From Hydractinia symbiolongicarpus (taxonomy: Eukaryota > Cnidaria > Hydrozoa > Anthoathecata > Hydractiniidae), in assembly GCF_029227915.1 (NCBI RefSeq), contig NC_079875.1, forward strand, positions 29,636,001-29,700,000: a DNA stretch of 64,000 nt, in the 5' to 3' direction. Position numbers and translations under genes: made by a program. Each line of letters begins with the position of its first letter. The stretch's first letter is position 1. The notes under the pieces are model-generated. The model was not told where the DNA came from. It saw only the letters and a program-made list of their open reading frames with translations, and ran no database searches. Shown here one piece after another: positions 22,303 through 32,937 of the stretch.

Positions 22303-23290
22303 ATGTCTTCAAAAAAGAGCAGTGCGTCAGGGTAAGTGTTTTTATGTACATGATATACTGATATATTTCTATGTAATGGAATCATTGACATTTTAAAACA
22401 TTATTTTATATTTATTTAGATGATACGCTCCGTCCTTCAAAAACGGTCCAACAAAAAATAAAGAAAATCTCGCCGTGGGGTAAGTTGTGATTGTAAAAAC
22501 GTTATATGTTGCTTTTTATGCATTGGAATGATGTTTAAAATATGATTTTAAGATGCATTTTACTATTATATTTTTTAGATATCATAAACAGTTCCTTAAA
22601 GATTTTATTTGTCCGTACGGAAAAGCATATGACGACAATTTCTTATCAGATGACGTTTTCAAAGCTAGTTTGAAAACTCAGTCTTGTGAGTTCCTATGTA
22701 GACCAAGCGTCGCATTATCAGAAACAGCGTCATCTCTCCACAACAATATAATTGCTTTTGCCGATTTGCGGGAAAAATTGAAGACGAAATACTTAAAACC
22801 CTTTGCGCGGTACTTGGCTACTGTGCAAGACGCATTAAAAACTGTCGATTCGAAGCACAAAGGTGCGAAAATAAATGTACGTGATGCGATAAAGCAGTTG
22901 GGAGAATTTTTCACCACGAAAGATGCCTATGTAGTGGAATATGCAAAAGTGTTGGGGAAGCTGGGTGCTTGTCCTTATAGTCTAAGCACCCATTACAGTG
23001 TAGCAAGGTTTGCGTTTACCCACCCTCAATGGGTAAAGGCAAACATGCTACAATGTATTCCCGAATTCGGAAGCTTTTATGGGAATCCGACCAGAGATAA
23101 TTACCTTGAGGGACTGTGTTTGCAGTTTGCTTCCTGTTCTTTGAGGGATGTACCACATGATACTAATTCTATAGATTTAGATACGTTGTTGGAAAAATCC
23201 TTTTACAATGATTTTTCTCACTCTAGCGAACGGGAGCTTTCCCCAGCTCCTCCAAGTAAAAAATTAAAGAAAAAGAAAACGAAAAAGTAG
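22303..23290 (+). CDS. Unknown protein family, intact two-exon gene (246 aa)
   Basis: Exon 1 (22,303-22,331) encodes MSSKKSSASG and ends at a GTAAGT donor. Exon 2 (22,579-23,290) follows a TTTTTTAG acceptor and joins in phase. Without this splice the long frame has no matching N-terminus; with it the start matches the paralogue at 13,919 (MSNKKTSK). Conserved blocks are LKDFICPYG, CEFLCRPSVALSE, LGACPYSL and NMLQCIPEFGSFYGNP. The C-terminus is Ser-rich and ends KKLKKKKTKK, a likely nuclear localisation signal. An open stretch at 22,420-22,488 inside the intron, flanked by splice-like signals, does not fit the reading phase. No characterised domain is recognised. AATAAA occurs shortly after the stop. 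Confidence 0.6.
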
Positions 23291-26013
23291 AATAATATGT
23301 TGTGTTTATGAAAAAGATAGGTGTAGTTTATTACAATAAACGTTCTTGAACAATGTACTTTGTATTTTTTATTCCCGTACTAATGTTTTCCTAATGATCA
23401 TGGATAATGCGCTGCGCCAATGTTATTTTCAATAAACATTACTGAAATGCCTTTATTTAATTTCGATATTGCAAATTAAAAGTCTACTTTAAAATTATCA
23501 GCAAAATCGTTTATCAACATAACACAGAAGCGGAAAAAACACACGTACATGCTTCTACAGTTACAAGTTGACCTGCAGTCACAGCTGACGCTCAATGCGT
23601 TGCCAATTGTAACACAATACCGTACTGTCACAAACAACAAGACTCAAAATAATGTTACAGCTCACGCACCGTGCGTGGATGCCAGTTACAAGGTAACCTT
23701 CGGTTTCTCGTGGCGTGCAAAGTCACCAGCTACCTAATGTTACAGCTGACGCCCCGTGCGTAGACGCCAGTTGCAAGGTAACCGTCGGTGTCCATGCGTT
23801 ACGCTAAAATTTACGAAGTTAAAAAAGACGCAAATCAGGGTTACTATTTAAACATTTATTTCTTTTTTTCTCGTTATTTCTAAAAATAAAACTCTTTTTT
23901 TACTTTATTAATACTAAATTTTTATTTTTATTTTTTGTTTATTTTTTGTTTTAAAAGCCCCGCTGGTCGTTATATTTTACCCCCAGATTAACGTGCACGC
24001 CGTATCTAACGGAAACAAGTTGTTTATCAACTGAAAAAAGAAATGCGCAGCGAAGAAGTAATCCTGGAAAAAGTTATTTCAAACAATGTTTACTCATCAT
24101 GAGGTAAATGTAAAAAACAAAACTATTGTGTTGTTGTCGAACGAAGTTGGTGTTGTTATTTAGAAATATTTCTAACGTGCGATGATTTAACATCACAAAG
24201 AGAACGGATTGGAAATGTTTCAGGCAATTGTATACATCTTCAATTCGTTCTCTTTGGGATGAAACGAAGTTTAGTATTCGAAGTAAAAAACTGATTGGAG
24301 TTGTATTAGGAGAACGCTAGCAAGCTACCTACTGAGAAGTAAAAGAAAACAGGTGCGTTGTTTAGATTATTTAGTAGATAAATGAACTTGGGTGTATAAC
24401 GAGTTTCTAGCCGTTTCTTTCAGAGCTAAATCTTCCTTAAATATTATGCTTGTTGTTGTGTCTTGAGTCGGAAAATATTTTCTTTAAGCACTCATTTTGT
24501 AAGTACATACTCTGAAAAATGGGTCAGAAGTTTGGGATATCATAAAAATATGTCTAAGCTTAATAGTTTGTTTTAAAGATAATTAACTCCTATAGATAAG
24601 GAGGTGTGGCACCCGACGGCCAAAATATGGTGATATCAGCAGCGAATATCTGAAAATCATAAGGCAGAACCACATTTTTTTCAAAATTAACCAGAATTCC
24701 TCGACGTTGTCCGTCATTTTGGCTAGCGCTGAAACTTATGACCGAGACGCGACTGGAAGATCGTGGCTTGAAACTAAAGACGTGCAAAGAAATGCCATGA
24801 GTACTGCAAGGGAAAGAAGAGGAATTCTTAAGTAATTTTTTTTTCATTGGATTTACAAGAATTTGAGGTACCCCACAATGAGAAGCAAAGAACAGAAACG
24901 CCTTTCCGATGTCTGATGATGAAGGGTGGTTACATCTGGATAATATTTATTTTGTGATTTTAAGCTACCTAGCCAGTACCATGCCAGCACTCCAGGGCAC
25001 ATTTGTTATTTAATAATTAAGTGATAAAGTACAAGAGCTAAATATATTACTTCAATGTAGCTAGCTGCACAAAAGATTTTTCAAGGCATTCTGTCATTTT
25101 AAATAAAAATAGCTAGGTAGTTATTTGGACCTCCTATAACAGTGAACATGCAAGACTTAGTATATAGCTAGTTAGGTATGCAAGACATTGCATGTTGGTA
25201 AACATGTTTCCACGACAAACTGAAGCCTATATTTCATAAATAAATTATGTAGATTTTCAGTTTTCTTTTATGAAATAACAAAATTTGGGAAAGTATAGCC
25301 AGAAGTAATATTCGCTTGAAGTGGGAAGACCTAAAGTCTTCAGGTTAAAACTTAATAAAGCGTAAACTGTTTCACATGGAGGACACTTAGTGTAATGTCT
25401 TACAAATCCAGTGGAGCGCTTATAGGGTATAATATCTTTTTCATAAACCAACATTCACAGGACTTATGATAAAGATAAAGCCTATTGTTACTTCTGCAAG
25501 GCAAATACAGCTGTTTAGCATTTTTTATTTTGCCTAAAAAAGTTTCTGTGAATATTCAAAAATTAATTGTGCGTGGCACCAGACTGGGCGATTAGTGCAA
25601 CGTAAACGTGTTGCAGATCCAGGTGTTTGTATTTATACGGCATGATTTAGATTACGTATTTAGCACTGTGCTTTAGAAGCACATTCTCACTTTCTCTGAG
25701 CTGGATAAGGTATTTGGTCCTAAAACTGGGGCACATTTTATCTGTTTGAATTTTTTTTAATCCTGAGAATTTTCTTGATCAGCGTTTCAAGATCTATACG
25801 ATAAAGGCAACAGACATGCACATTTCAACGTTCTAAATTTATGAGCTATGAGGCCTAAAGCAACTTTAATAACAGTCGACGGTCAAAATCGCGTTGATAC
25901 TACGCTTAAAACTAACATTTGGTTTTAAAACTATTGGTTTTAAAGTACGTGTTGCACACTAAATCTCAAAAATGTCGAACGAGATAAAAACTAAAATTTC
26001 GCTAACTTTTTTT
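23291..26013. other. No gene seen; small tandem duplication
   Basis: Around 23,650-23,780 an ~82-bp segment (AATGTTACAGCT...CCGTGCGT...GTAACC) occurs twice in direct order. Elsewhere only chance frames occur; the minus frame 24,590-24,847 is Ser-rich and unrecognised. The last bases are the left flank of the Polinton insertion. Confidence 0.45.
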
Positions 26014-26019
26014 TATGCT
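26014..26019. repeat. Polinton left target-site duplication
   Basis: TATGCT, identical to the hexamer directly outside the right end. Confidence 0.95.
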
Positions 26020-26238
26020 AGTAGATAGCAAATGAGGTTTCTGGAACAAAAGAAAGCAATTATCTTAAACAATGGAGAGTAATTATCTCCAGGTAATTAC
26101 CCTAGCTAGTTTATAGCTAGGTCCCAAAGTAATCAAAGCTAGGTCCCTAAGGTATGCAGCTTCTATTGTTCTATTGTTTTGTTGATTACCTAGCTTCCTG
26201 GCGCACCTGGCCAGCTAGATTTGCTAGCTAGGTAATTA
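26020..26238 (+). repeat. Polinton left terminal inverted repeat
   Basis: 219 bp matching the reverse complement of 41,088-41,306 except at 26,134 and 26,203. It contains one copy of the unit that is tandemly expanded next to the right end. Further CTAGCTAG-rich sequence follows to about 26,345. Confidence 0.95.
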
Positions 26239-26483
26239 GAATGTCCCATTGGATCGCTAGCTATCTATTGTTCCAGTATTTCCCATTGTAATTTGTTATC
26301 CCTCGAGTAATTGTAATCAAACGTCTTATTATTATCTAGCTAGTAAGCTATTCTCCCTAATTACCTATTCATTGTTCCAGTTCTCTGTATAAATATATGA
26401 ATGCTGTGTATACCTCATTTCGAAAAGTATTTTGCTTGTGAAGTATCATCTTGTTATCGATATATCTTCAATATTTTTACAAC

Positions 26484-26858
26484 ATGGAATTCTCACCAAT
26501 TCTTACAAGTACACCTAAACGAAAGGCTGATAGTTTGAAAACACCAGATGCACCAAAGAAGAAAAAAGCTAATAGATCTGATGCAGCTAAACTGTTTAAT
26601 GGTCGAATTTCACAGTGGCAAAAAACGAACAATGCACAAACTGAAATCGAAATTTCTAAGCATCGATCTCCTGTGTTGGAAAATGACTTATTCATAATGC
26701 TTCGTCAAAAATCGCTTTTGAAGGGTCAAGCTGATAATGCAGTTGTCGTACATGGATCGTATATCCAAAAGTTAATAAATAATTTGGGTAAATGCAACGA
26801 GGTTATCAACAACAAGAAGAAGAAAAATCAAATGAAAAGGCAGTGGATGAGCAGATGA
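26484..26858 (+). CDS. Polinton first gene, N-terminal frame (basic protein)
   Basis: The in-frame ATG at 26,484 is preferred over 26,451. It starts MEFSPILTSTPKRKADS and has a bipartite-like basic stretch (PKRK...PKKKKANR) suggesting nuclear targeting, then a helical segment. The frame ends in a Lys-rich tail that is probably out of frame. The next frame (26,792-27,316) overlaps it and looks like the second half of the same protein. The switch is due either to a frameshift in the AAGAAGAAG tract near 26,815 or to a short intron (a GTAAAT donor occurs at about 26,787). Function unknown. Confidence 0.55.
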   Translation: MEFSPILTSTPKRKADSLKTPDAPKKKKANRSDAAKLFNGRISQWQKTNNAQTEIEISKHRSPVLENDLFIMLRQKSLLKGQADNAVVVHGSYIQKLINNLGKCNEVINNKKKKNQMKRQWMSR

Positions 26859-27316
26859 ATAAAACTATAAACTATGAAACTGGCACGAAGGCAAATCCTA
26901 TTATTATTGATGATGTTGGAACGAAATCGAACCCAATTGTTATCGATGAATGGGATATTGATTCCGCACAGTCATACTACCGTAACAAGTTGGCGGATAT
27001 ATACTTTAGACAGATGAAGTACAAACTTTGTGAATTTATGGAAGAAACATGCGAGGGATGCTGTTTTGGTTATCCAAGTCAACGCGAACATGACTGTTTG
27101 TTAAATGATAAAAGTGTAGTGTTAAAAAGATGTTTTGACGAAATTTTACAGCGTGTTGATAATGAGAATGCAAATAAGGAGTGCTTGGAAATTTCGCGCG
27201 CAAATCAATACAAATATTCTGGAAATGTGAACATTACTTATGAACAATTGAAAAATGATAATGAATGGAAATCAGCTGTGGAGAATCTATTTAGTGATTA
27301 TTACAAAAATATGTAA
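26792..27316 (+). CDS. Polinton conserved protein with CxGC...SQxxHxCL motif
   Basis: Likely the C-terminal part of the gene begun at 26,484. It has two repeats of GTK(A/S)NPI(I/V)ID followed by acidic residues, which resemble SUMO-interacting motifs (a similarity by eye, not shown). YYRNKLADIYFRQMKYKL and the cysteine/histidine cluster CEGCCFGYPSQREHDCL follow, perhaps binding metal. The Cys/SQ/His pattern recurs in unnamed proteins of Polinton-type elements as I know them. It ends 47 bp before the polymerase stop on the other strand; that gap holds AATAAA-like signals for both genes. Confidence 0.5.
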   Translation: MQRGYQQQEEEKSNEKAVDEQMNKTINYETGTKANPIIIDDVGTKSNPIVIDEWDIDSAQSYYRNKLADIYFRQMKYKLCEFMEETCEGCCFGYPSQREHDCLLNDKSVVLKRCFDEILQRVDNENANKECLEISRANQYKYSGNVNITYEQLKNDNEWKSAVENLFSDYYKNM

Positions 27317-28123
27317 TGTTGAATATATATTATTAAAGTATAATATAAATAAATAAAATATAATTAGTTTTTGTGACCATGCGGTAATGTGTTTATGCCA
27401 TCATCCAAGATATACCTTTTATCATCGAAAGCGCTCAAGGCCTTCTTCTTTTGTTTGATTGTATATAACTCGTGATTGTACGAACGAATGGAATGCGTGG
27501 TGACATGTTTAATGGTATTTTCGAAAATGGCGCTTTTGTAATCTTCATGGGTCATACGTTTTTTGACGACAACTTTTTGTATGCCCTTTGCGCGTTTCTT
27601 TTCCTCGTTTTGGGTCTTGAAACTATACATTTTTGCCTTCAGACCAACAAATTCCAACATAGGCGTACCTGATAATTCATCTTTCATTTTACCATAGACT
27701 TTTTTGTTAGCGTTTGAAAAACATGAGTGATTTATATTATATTCACTAAAGTCAAACAAATGAGCATCATTCTTCATATCGCTATAAATATCATTTGTTC
27801 TGATCTCGTATAATAACGAATCAGTATCTGTAAAGAGCAATTTGGACATAGTACCTGGATATTTAACCTTAACGTATTCATAATGAAATTTGTACATGAG
27901 GACCTTGCTGATATCTAAAACCGAAAATCCTGTATAGATTGGGCGATTGAGATATAATTGAACTTTAACACGCTCTACAGCGGCAAGATCTTCGTGAAAA
28001 TTTGTCACTTGACGGAAAGAAGGTTGTCTTACTAGTTTCCTAAGTTTTTCAGGAGATGTTACTAAGTTAATGTGACGTCTGTTCCTTAAATTTTCCATCG
28101 TCTTTCCGAACATAGAATTGTTC

Positions 28124-28195
28124 CTAAATGAATAAAAATCAAAATCAATCAATTGTTCTTTTTAATGATGGTGTGGAAATAAAAATTATACTTAC
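28124..28195 (-). other. pPolB intron 4
   Basis: 72 bp, GTAAGT donor and CATTTAG acceptor on the minus strand. The junction falls inside motif B, between KLM and NNSMFGK, and keeps the phase. Confidence 0.8.
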
Positions 28196-28311
28196 ATCAA
28201 TTTGAAAAAGGACTTCTCAAAATCATTTCTTGCCGCTGTACGTTGTACGGTGTTAAAATCAATGTATGGTTTCAACCATGCGGATTGTTGAAATTTCAAT
28301 ACTCGATGTAT

Positions 28312-28322
28312 CTAATGGAAAA

Positions 28323-28354
<32 letters not shown>

Positions 28355-28432
28355 GAAAATGCAAAGAAACTCTATACCTTTAAAACAATTAACACTCATC
28401 TTGAAACACATTGAAAGAAATTTCTCACAAAC
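28312..28432 (-). other. pPolB intron 3
   Basis: 121 bp, GTTTGT donor and CCATTAG acceptor on the minus strand. Carries a (TAAA)n run at about 28,322-28,352. Removing it restores a continuous polymerase frame. Confidence 0.75.
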
Positions 28433-28671
28433 CTTCTTCACCTTCATTCCATGTTTTAAATATAATTTCAAATTGCGATAGTGTGTAATATAATTCTTTT
28501 TATCAAATAAGTTCGGTGTTAACTTCTTAATTTTTGTTTTCTTCACTTCATCTGCAGACTCGACATTAAGTAGTTCAAGCTGTTTTGGTGACAACACATC
28601 TGGTGTAGTGAGCATTCTTTCCGGTGCCAGTGGGTAATCAGTATGGTTATCATGCAGCTCATCAGGGTAAT

Positions 28672-28742
28672 CTATGAGAAAGTAGAAATTTTACCAATTG
28701 TATGCGCATTATAAATTGCAGGCACACGCAAACATCTTGCAC

Positions 28743-28774
<32 letters not shown>

Positions 28775-28796
28775 TAGTTCATTGAAATATACATAC
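28672..28796 (-). other. pPolB intron 2
   Basis: 125 bp, GTATGT donor and TTCTCATAG acceptor on the minus strand. Contains a dinucleotide run, CA on the plus strand (about 28,750-28,774). Confidence 0.7.
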
Positions 28797-30950
28797 CTTA
28801 GTCAACCTCAAAGATATATCCAATGTTCCCATCATCTGCAACTTGCTGTATTTTATCCTCGTTTAATTCTGCAATTTCTTCATCTGTCAACCATGTAAAA
28901 CCACTTGTTGGTACAGCTTGGGACATTGCCCATCCATATAAATTGTTAGCATCCCAATACATTAAAGATGTTGTTGGTTCTTCTGCATTGAAATTTATTG
29001 ATGTTGGTGTGTTCGCTTCTCCATAACGCTTTGAAATCATTGACACTCCACCTCGTATACCTTCTTCGATAAATAAATGCATATCAATTTCTGTCAATAA
29101 TTGTAGGTTTACTTTTGTCATTTTTAAAGCTGCTTGCCATGAGAGACCTGGAGCAGTGTAGAAATTAGCCGGATCCAATCCATAATGCTGCATGCATGTA
29201 TCTCTGAATTGTTCAAATACATCAGCTAAAATCAAAACGTCTGTTGTTACATACAAGTGTGTATAGTCCATCAAGTCAACCATCTCAAAGTGTGCAAACA
29301 CATTCTGTGCGTGTTCATAATCTTCATTTGATATATCTTCTTGTTTCAGAGTGCTTTTGAAGGCTTCTTTTGGTGGTATTACTTGCTCTCTCATCCTTTC
29401 CATGTTAGTCATATATTCATATGGGTATACACCTTTCCTTATCAGAAGATCAAAATCTTCATTCAAGGTATTTTCCTCATCTTCTGACAATACTGGTTTC
29501 ACAAATGGATTACACCGGTAATCACTTCGATTTTCAATATCTTCATCAGCATCGATTTCATTTTCATCATCACCATCATTGTCATCCATTTCAATATCAT
29601 CAACATTATTTTCATCATTATTCTCGTTATTGTCAATGATTTGATTTTCCAGAAATCTCCTGATCTGTTTGAAATGTGTTTTATCAGAGATATTCTTCGC
29701 CAGTGAATCAAGAGAAGCTTGCATGAACTGGCAAGAATCGAGAAATGTCGCTCCACCAAATGAAAATGAAGTGTACTTTTCTGTGTTATTTGGAATAACT
29801 TCTACATCACCATGATTCTTCTTAATGTGGGAAAGAATCAAATGTGAGTCATAGCCCTTTAGATTATGGAAAAATACGGGGATTTTAATTTTTTCTGGGT
29901 CAATTCTGAGGTTTAGGTTGCAAATACTGTGTGTAGCTCCACGATACTCTCCTGTCAGATGACAGTGATCCCTGACTTTGCGATTGTTGATCTCATCTGA
30001 ATCGAAGGAGTTGAAATCACTTTGGTAGATGTAGCATTTTCTTGCATATGTATATTGCTCCTGTTGTTGTTGTGTGAGTTGTTTCATCGGCATTTTTCTC
30101 TTAAATACATTCCTCAGCTCACTCACCTCACCCAGAATATGCTCGATGAATTTATCAGCAGCATCCTCACCGCTATAAGTGTATGGCGATCGAAAAAATC
30201 TATCATCAGTTGAAACAATGAATGTACTGAAACTGCAAGCCACATGTTTCGCAATGTTGATCGTGTTTTTTGTATTGTCAGCAGCTATTGTTTCTGCTCG
30301 AAGTAAACTCTCAAAGTCAGCATATATTACAAAGGGTAGTCGAAGTTGACCTTGAAAGTTTTTGAATCTAATTTTGTCTCTTCCACGTTTATCATTTTTT
30401 TCTGGCATTAGGATCATTTGTTCGCCATGAAGCTTGCATCTCTCCAAATGCTTTTCCAAAATACCTGGAGTGGAGCACGGATGGAGGCAGTAGTTGCAGA
30501 TGTGGACCGGATTCTTATGTTTAGTTAGTTGTGACTTCAGCAAACGACTCATATCTTTGATTAAGCAATAATGTGTCTTGTTTTCATGTGTATATAACAG
30601 TAAGTTCACATGATTATCCATATCTTTTTCCTCGGTGATACGCAATGGGAAAACTAGATCTTCTTCATATCCAAAAACGTTTACACTAATTTGATTGGAC
30701 TTCTCAAATTTTGCTACATCTTTCAATTGAACAGGGTATGTAACATCCAGCATATTCAATTCATCTTCGTAGGCGGTGTAATTGGTTACACGATGTGCAT
30801 TGTTGGCTGCAGGATGGATGTGAGCCAAGACACTCCAGAGGAAACATTTTTGATCGGAATTTTTTATATTTATCACAGCCTTTTTTGATTCCAACTTTTT
30901 TGGTAATTCCACATATGATGATCCCCTGAGTGGATCATATTTGGCTAAAC

Positions 30951-31097
30951 CTAAAAGACGATTTGAATAAAACAATGTCAAAATAAAATATGTAATGGGA
31001 AAAACTGTGTGAAAAAAAAAAAAAAAAAAAAAAATTTAAGGAAATAAAACGTTAACTCTGTGTGAAACTTGAATGATTCGAAGCAATGAAAACTTAC
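30951..31097 (-). other. pPolB intron 1
   Basis: 147 bp, GTAAGT donor and TCTTTTAG acceptor on the minus strand. It includes a ~25-bp homopolymer (A on the plus strand) at about 31,010-31,034. The join gives a continuous ...LDLG/LAKYDPLRGSSY stretch, a conserved part of Polinton polymerases. Confidence 0.8.
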
Positions 31098-32073
31098 CAA
31101 GATCCAACTGCTCTAGACGATGGATAACCCATCCGGATCCATTGGCTTGATACTCGTCAATTTGTTGTAATATGTCATCGATGATGTCTTGAAGACTTTT
31201 TTCTATGACGCTTCCACTCAGTTGTCGGAATACTCGGCTTCTCAAAACCACTGGTGGATCAGTTAATACACTTGGATCTGAAAACTTGTGAAATATCATT
31301 GATAATGATAGATAGTATTTGTGTTGATCATGCGAAGTTATAATGTCCCTAAACTTTTCCACTGCTGTTTTTATGATGATGTCTTTGGATGCATCGGTGG
31401 TATCATTGATGTTGATCCTATATATTTTAGAGTTTGAATTTAATGAACTTGAGATTATTTCTGGTTCATCTAAAATGTCCTGAGGATCACTGCTACCATG
31501 ACCCGACTGAATATCTGTCGCAATTTCATGTTGTTGCTGTCCTTGTTGTTCACCATTTCCACTTCGAAAACAACTTCGTTCGTGGAATTGTTTATTTGCT
31601 TTTCTTTTGAATGATTTAGCGCAGTATTGGCATCGATTTGTAACATTCAATTCGTTAAAAGTCAACATTTCTATGTCTGTGATATTGATGGAGTCATTCA
31701 AGCTTATATTTGACGAGTCATGAATGTCGTTGTCTGGGAAGGAAAAGTCCTGTGATTTATCTGCTATATTTCCCTCGCTAGGTTGAAGATCGTTATCAGC
31801 TGTGTTATCTGCAAATGATAAGTCCTGCGCTTCATTTTCATTGATAACAACGTCTTCGTCGAACTCAAGATCAATAGGACTGACAGCCTAAATAAATGAA
31901 AAAGATCTAGTTGAAAACTCATGCTGGTGGGTTGTTGGGGATGAGAATGGAAAACATTTGAATTGTCCAAAACTATTGCTGATAATTCTATATAAAGTAT
32001 ATAATTATATTCATATATATGTAAATGTTCATAGTGAAAATAAGAATAAATAATATCAATAAAAATCCAGAAA

Positions 32074-32640
32074 TTATTCGATAAAAATTAAATCACTTGC
32101 ATTTATACAAAAATCAACATCTTCGCTATTTGATTGATTTGATAGAGCAATGTCATTATCATCTCCAAGTGTCAAATCATTGTTTCTAAAATATTCGCTT
32201 AGATCCCCAAGATCAAATAACTGGTCAACCACCACCACTGCCTCCTCATTCTCCCTTTCTTCCATTATATTCTTCTGAATCACGTCTAACATTTTGAAGA
32301 AATCGTCATCATTGTCATTATCATCATCATTCATTTGATTCAGTTCTATTTGTTGCAATTCTTGTTGTTGCAATTGCAGTTGCTGTTGTCCGTACATGTT
32401 GTAAAAATTGTAGTTAACGCTATTATCGATATTGTTGTTGTTTTTGTTGTTTTTGTAGTTGATATTGCTACCAATGCAATCTCTGACATGCCGGCTATAC
32501 GTGTCGTCACGACCAAATCTCTTCTTGCATTTTTCACATTGATAGGGGCGTGCCTTTGTGTGCACCACGCTGTGGCGTTTCAACATTTGGTTGGTGCCAA
32601 ATGCTTTCCAACAAACCTCACAGGTGAAATTTCCACCCAT
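32074..32640 (-). CDS. C2H2 zinc-finger protein of the Polinton (188 aa)
   Basis: Starts MGGNFTCEVCW. Two fingers follow directly: CxxC-x12-HxxxH, and a second CxxC-x12-HxxxC variant (CEKCKKRF...HVRDC) joined by a TKARPYQ linker. The rest is low complexity: Asn-rich, then Gln-rich, then a long acidic Asp/Asn tract. The tail (ENEEAVVVVDQLFDLGDL...) could act as an activation region. It may be a DNA-binding regulator of the element. It lies just upstream of the polymerase on the same strand and could share its promoter or be a 5' partner exon, although it has its own stop at 32,074. Function is inferred from the fingers only. Confidence 0.75.
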   Translation of the reverse strand: MGGNFTCEVCWKAFGTNQMLKRHSVVHTKARPYQCEKCKKRFGRDDTYSRHVRDCIGSNINYKNNKNNNNIDNSVNYNFYNMYGQQQLQLQQQELQQIELNQMNDDDNDNDDDFFKMLDVIQKNIMEERENEEAVVVVDQLFDLGDLSEYFRNNDLTLGDDNDIALSNQSNSEDVDFCINASDLIFIE

Positions 32641-32693
32641 AGTTATAGCTGAAAATAGAAAACAAAGATGAAACTGAAATGTTCACAACAAGG

Positions 32694-32741
<48 letters not shown>

Positions 32742-32937
32742 CAGGAGGAGAACAATGAGAGCAATTAACAATCGTCTAATGTATAGAAAAGGTGTGAGAA
32801 TTTTAGCTAGGAAATTATTCAGACATGGACTTGCCCTATGTTACAAGGGCATGTCTCAAAATACCAGTAAAGATAGAACTATCTTTATATGTTGCTCCAC
32901 GTTCAATATTCGGTCATTTCTTTTCAAAGTTACCAAG
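32641..32937. promoter_or_regulatory. Divergent intergenic region with (TA)23
   Basis: This gap separates the leftward genes (zinc finger, polymerase) from the rightward set (ATPase onward), so promoters for both probably lie here. It contains an uninterrupted (TA)23 run at 32,695-32,740. The plus frame that runs through the TA run into the ATPase (from 32,668) encodes only an Ile-Tyr repeat and is not taken as protein. Confidence 0.5.

Larger units (their letters stand above)
27364..31887 (-). pseudogene. Protein-primed family B DNA polymerase (pPolB), at least five exons, one in-frame stop
   Basis: Exons read from the minus strand: 31,887-31,098; 30,950-28,797; 28,671-28,433; 28,311-28,196; 28,123-27,364. 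The four introns (72-147 bp) have GT...AG ends and keep the frame. The N-terminal part holds a CxxC-x12-H-x4-C finger. Exon 2 has a second CxxC...HxxxC site, the 3'-5' exonuclease motifs YADFES and HNLKGYD, and palm motif A (YWDANNLYG). The last exon has motif B (NNSMFGK) and motif C (FTDTDS). It would copy the element from a terminal-protein primer. A TAA at 28,798-28,800 lies in frame one base before the exon-2 donor (G|GTATGT), so the reading is broken there. No ATG starts the first exon; a TTG frame at 31,701 is not a credible start, and the true 5' exon is probably further up. Confidence 0.88.

Noticed and set aside
26450-26483. Upstream ATG at 26,451 for the first Polinton gene
   Set aside because: The 11 extra residues are from AT-rich leader DNA; the ATG at 26,484 gives a start resembling other proteins of this kind.
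29421-29759. His-rich and Met-rich frames inside the polymerase gene
   Set aside because: Shadows of the acidic Asp/Asn/Glu linker of the polymerase.
32668-32937. N-terminal extension of the ATPase frame through an Ile-Tyr repeat
   Set aside because: It is the translation of the (TA)n run and upstream DNA. The conserved protein begins at 32,938.
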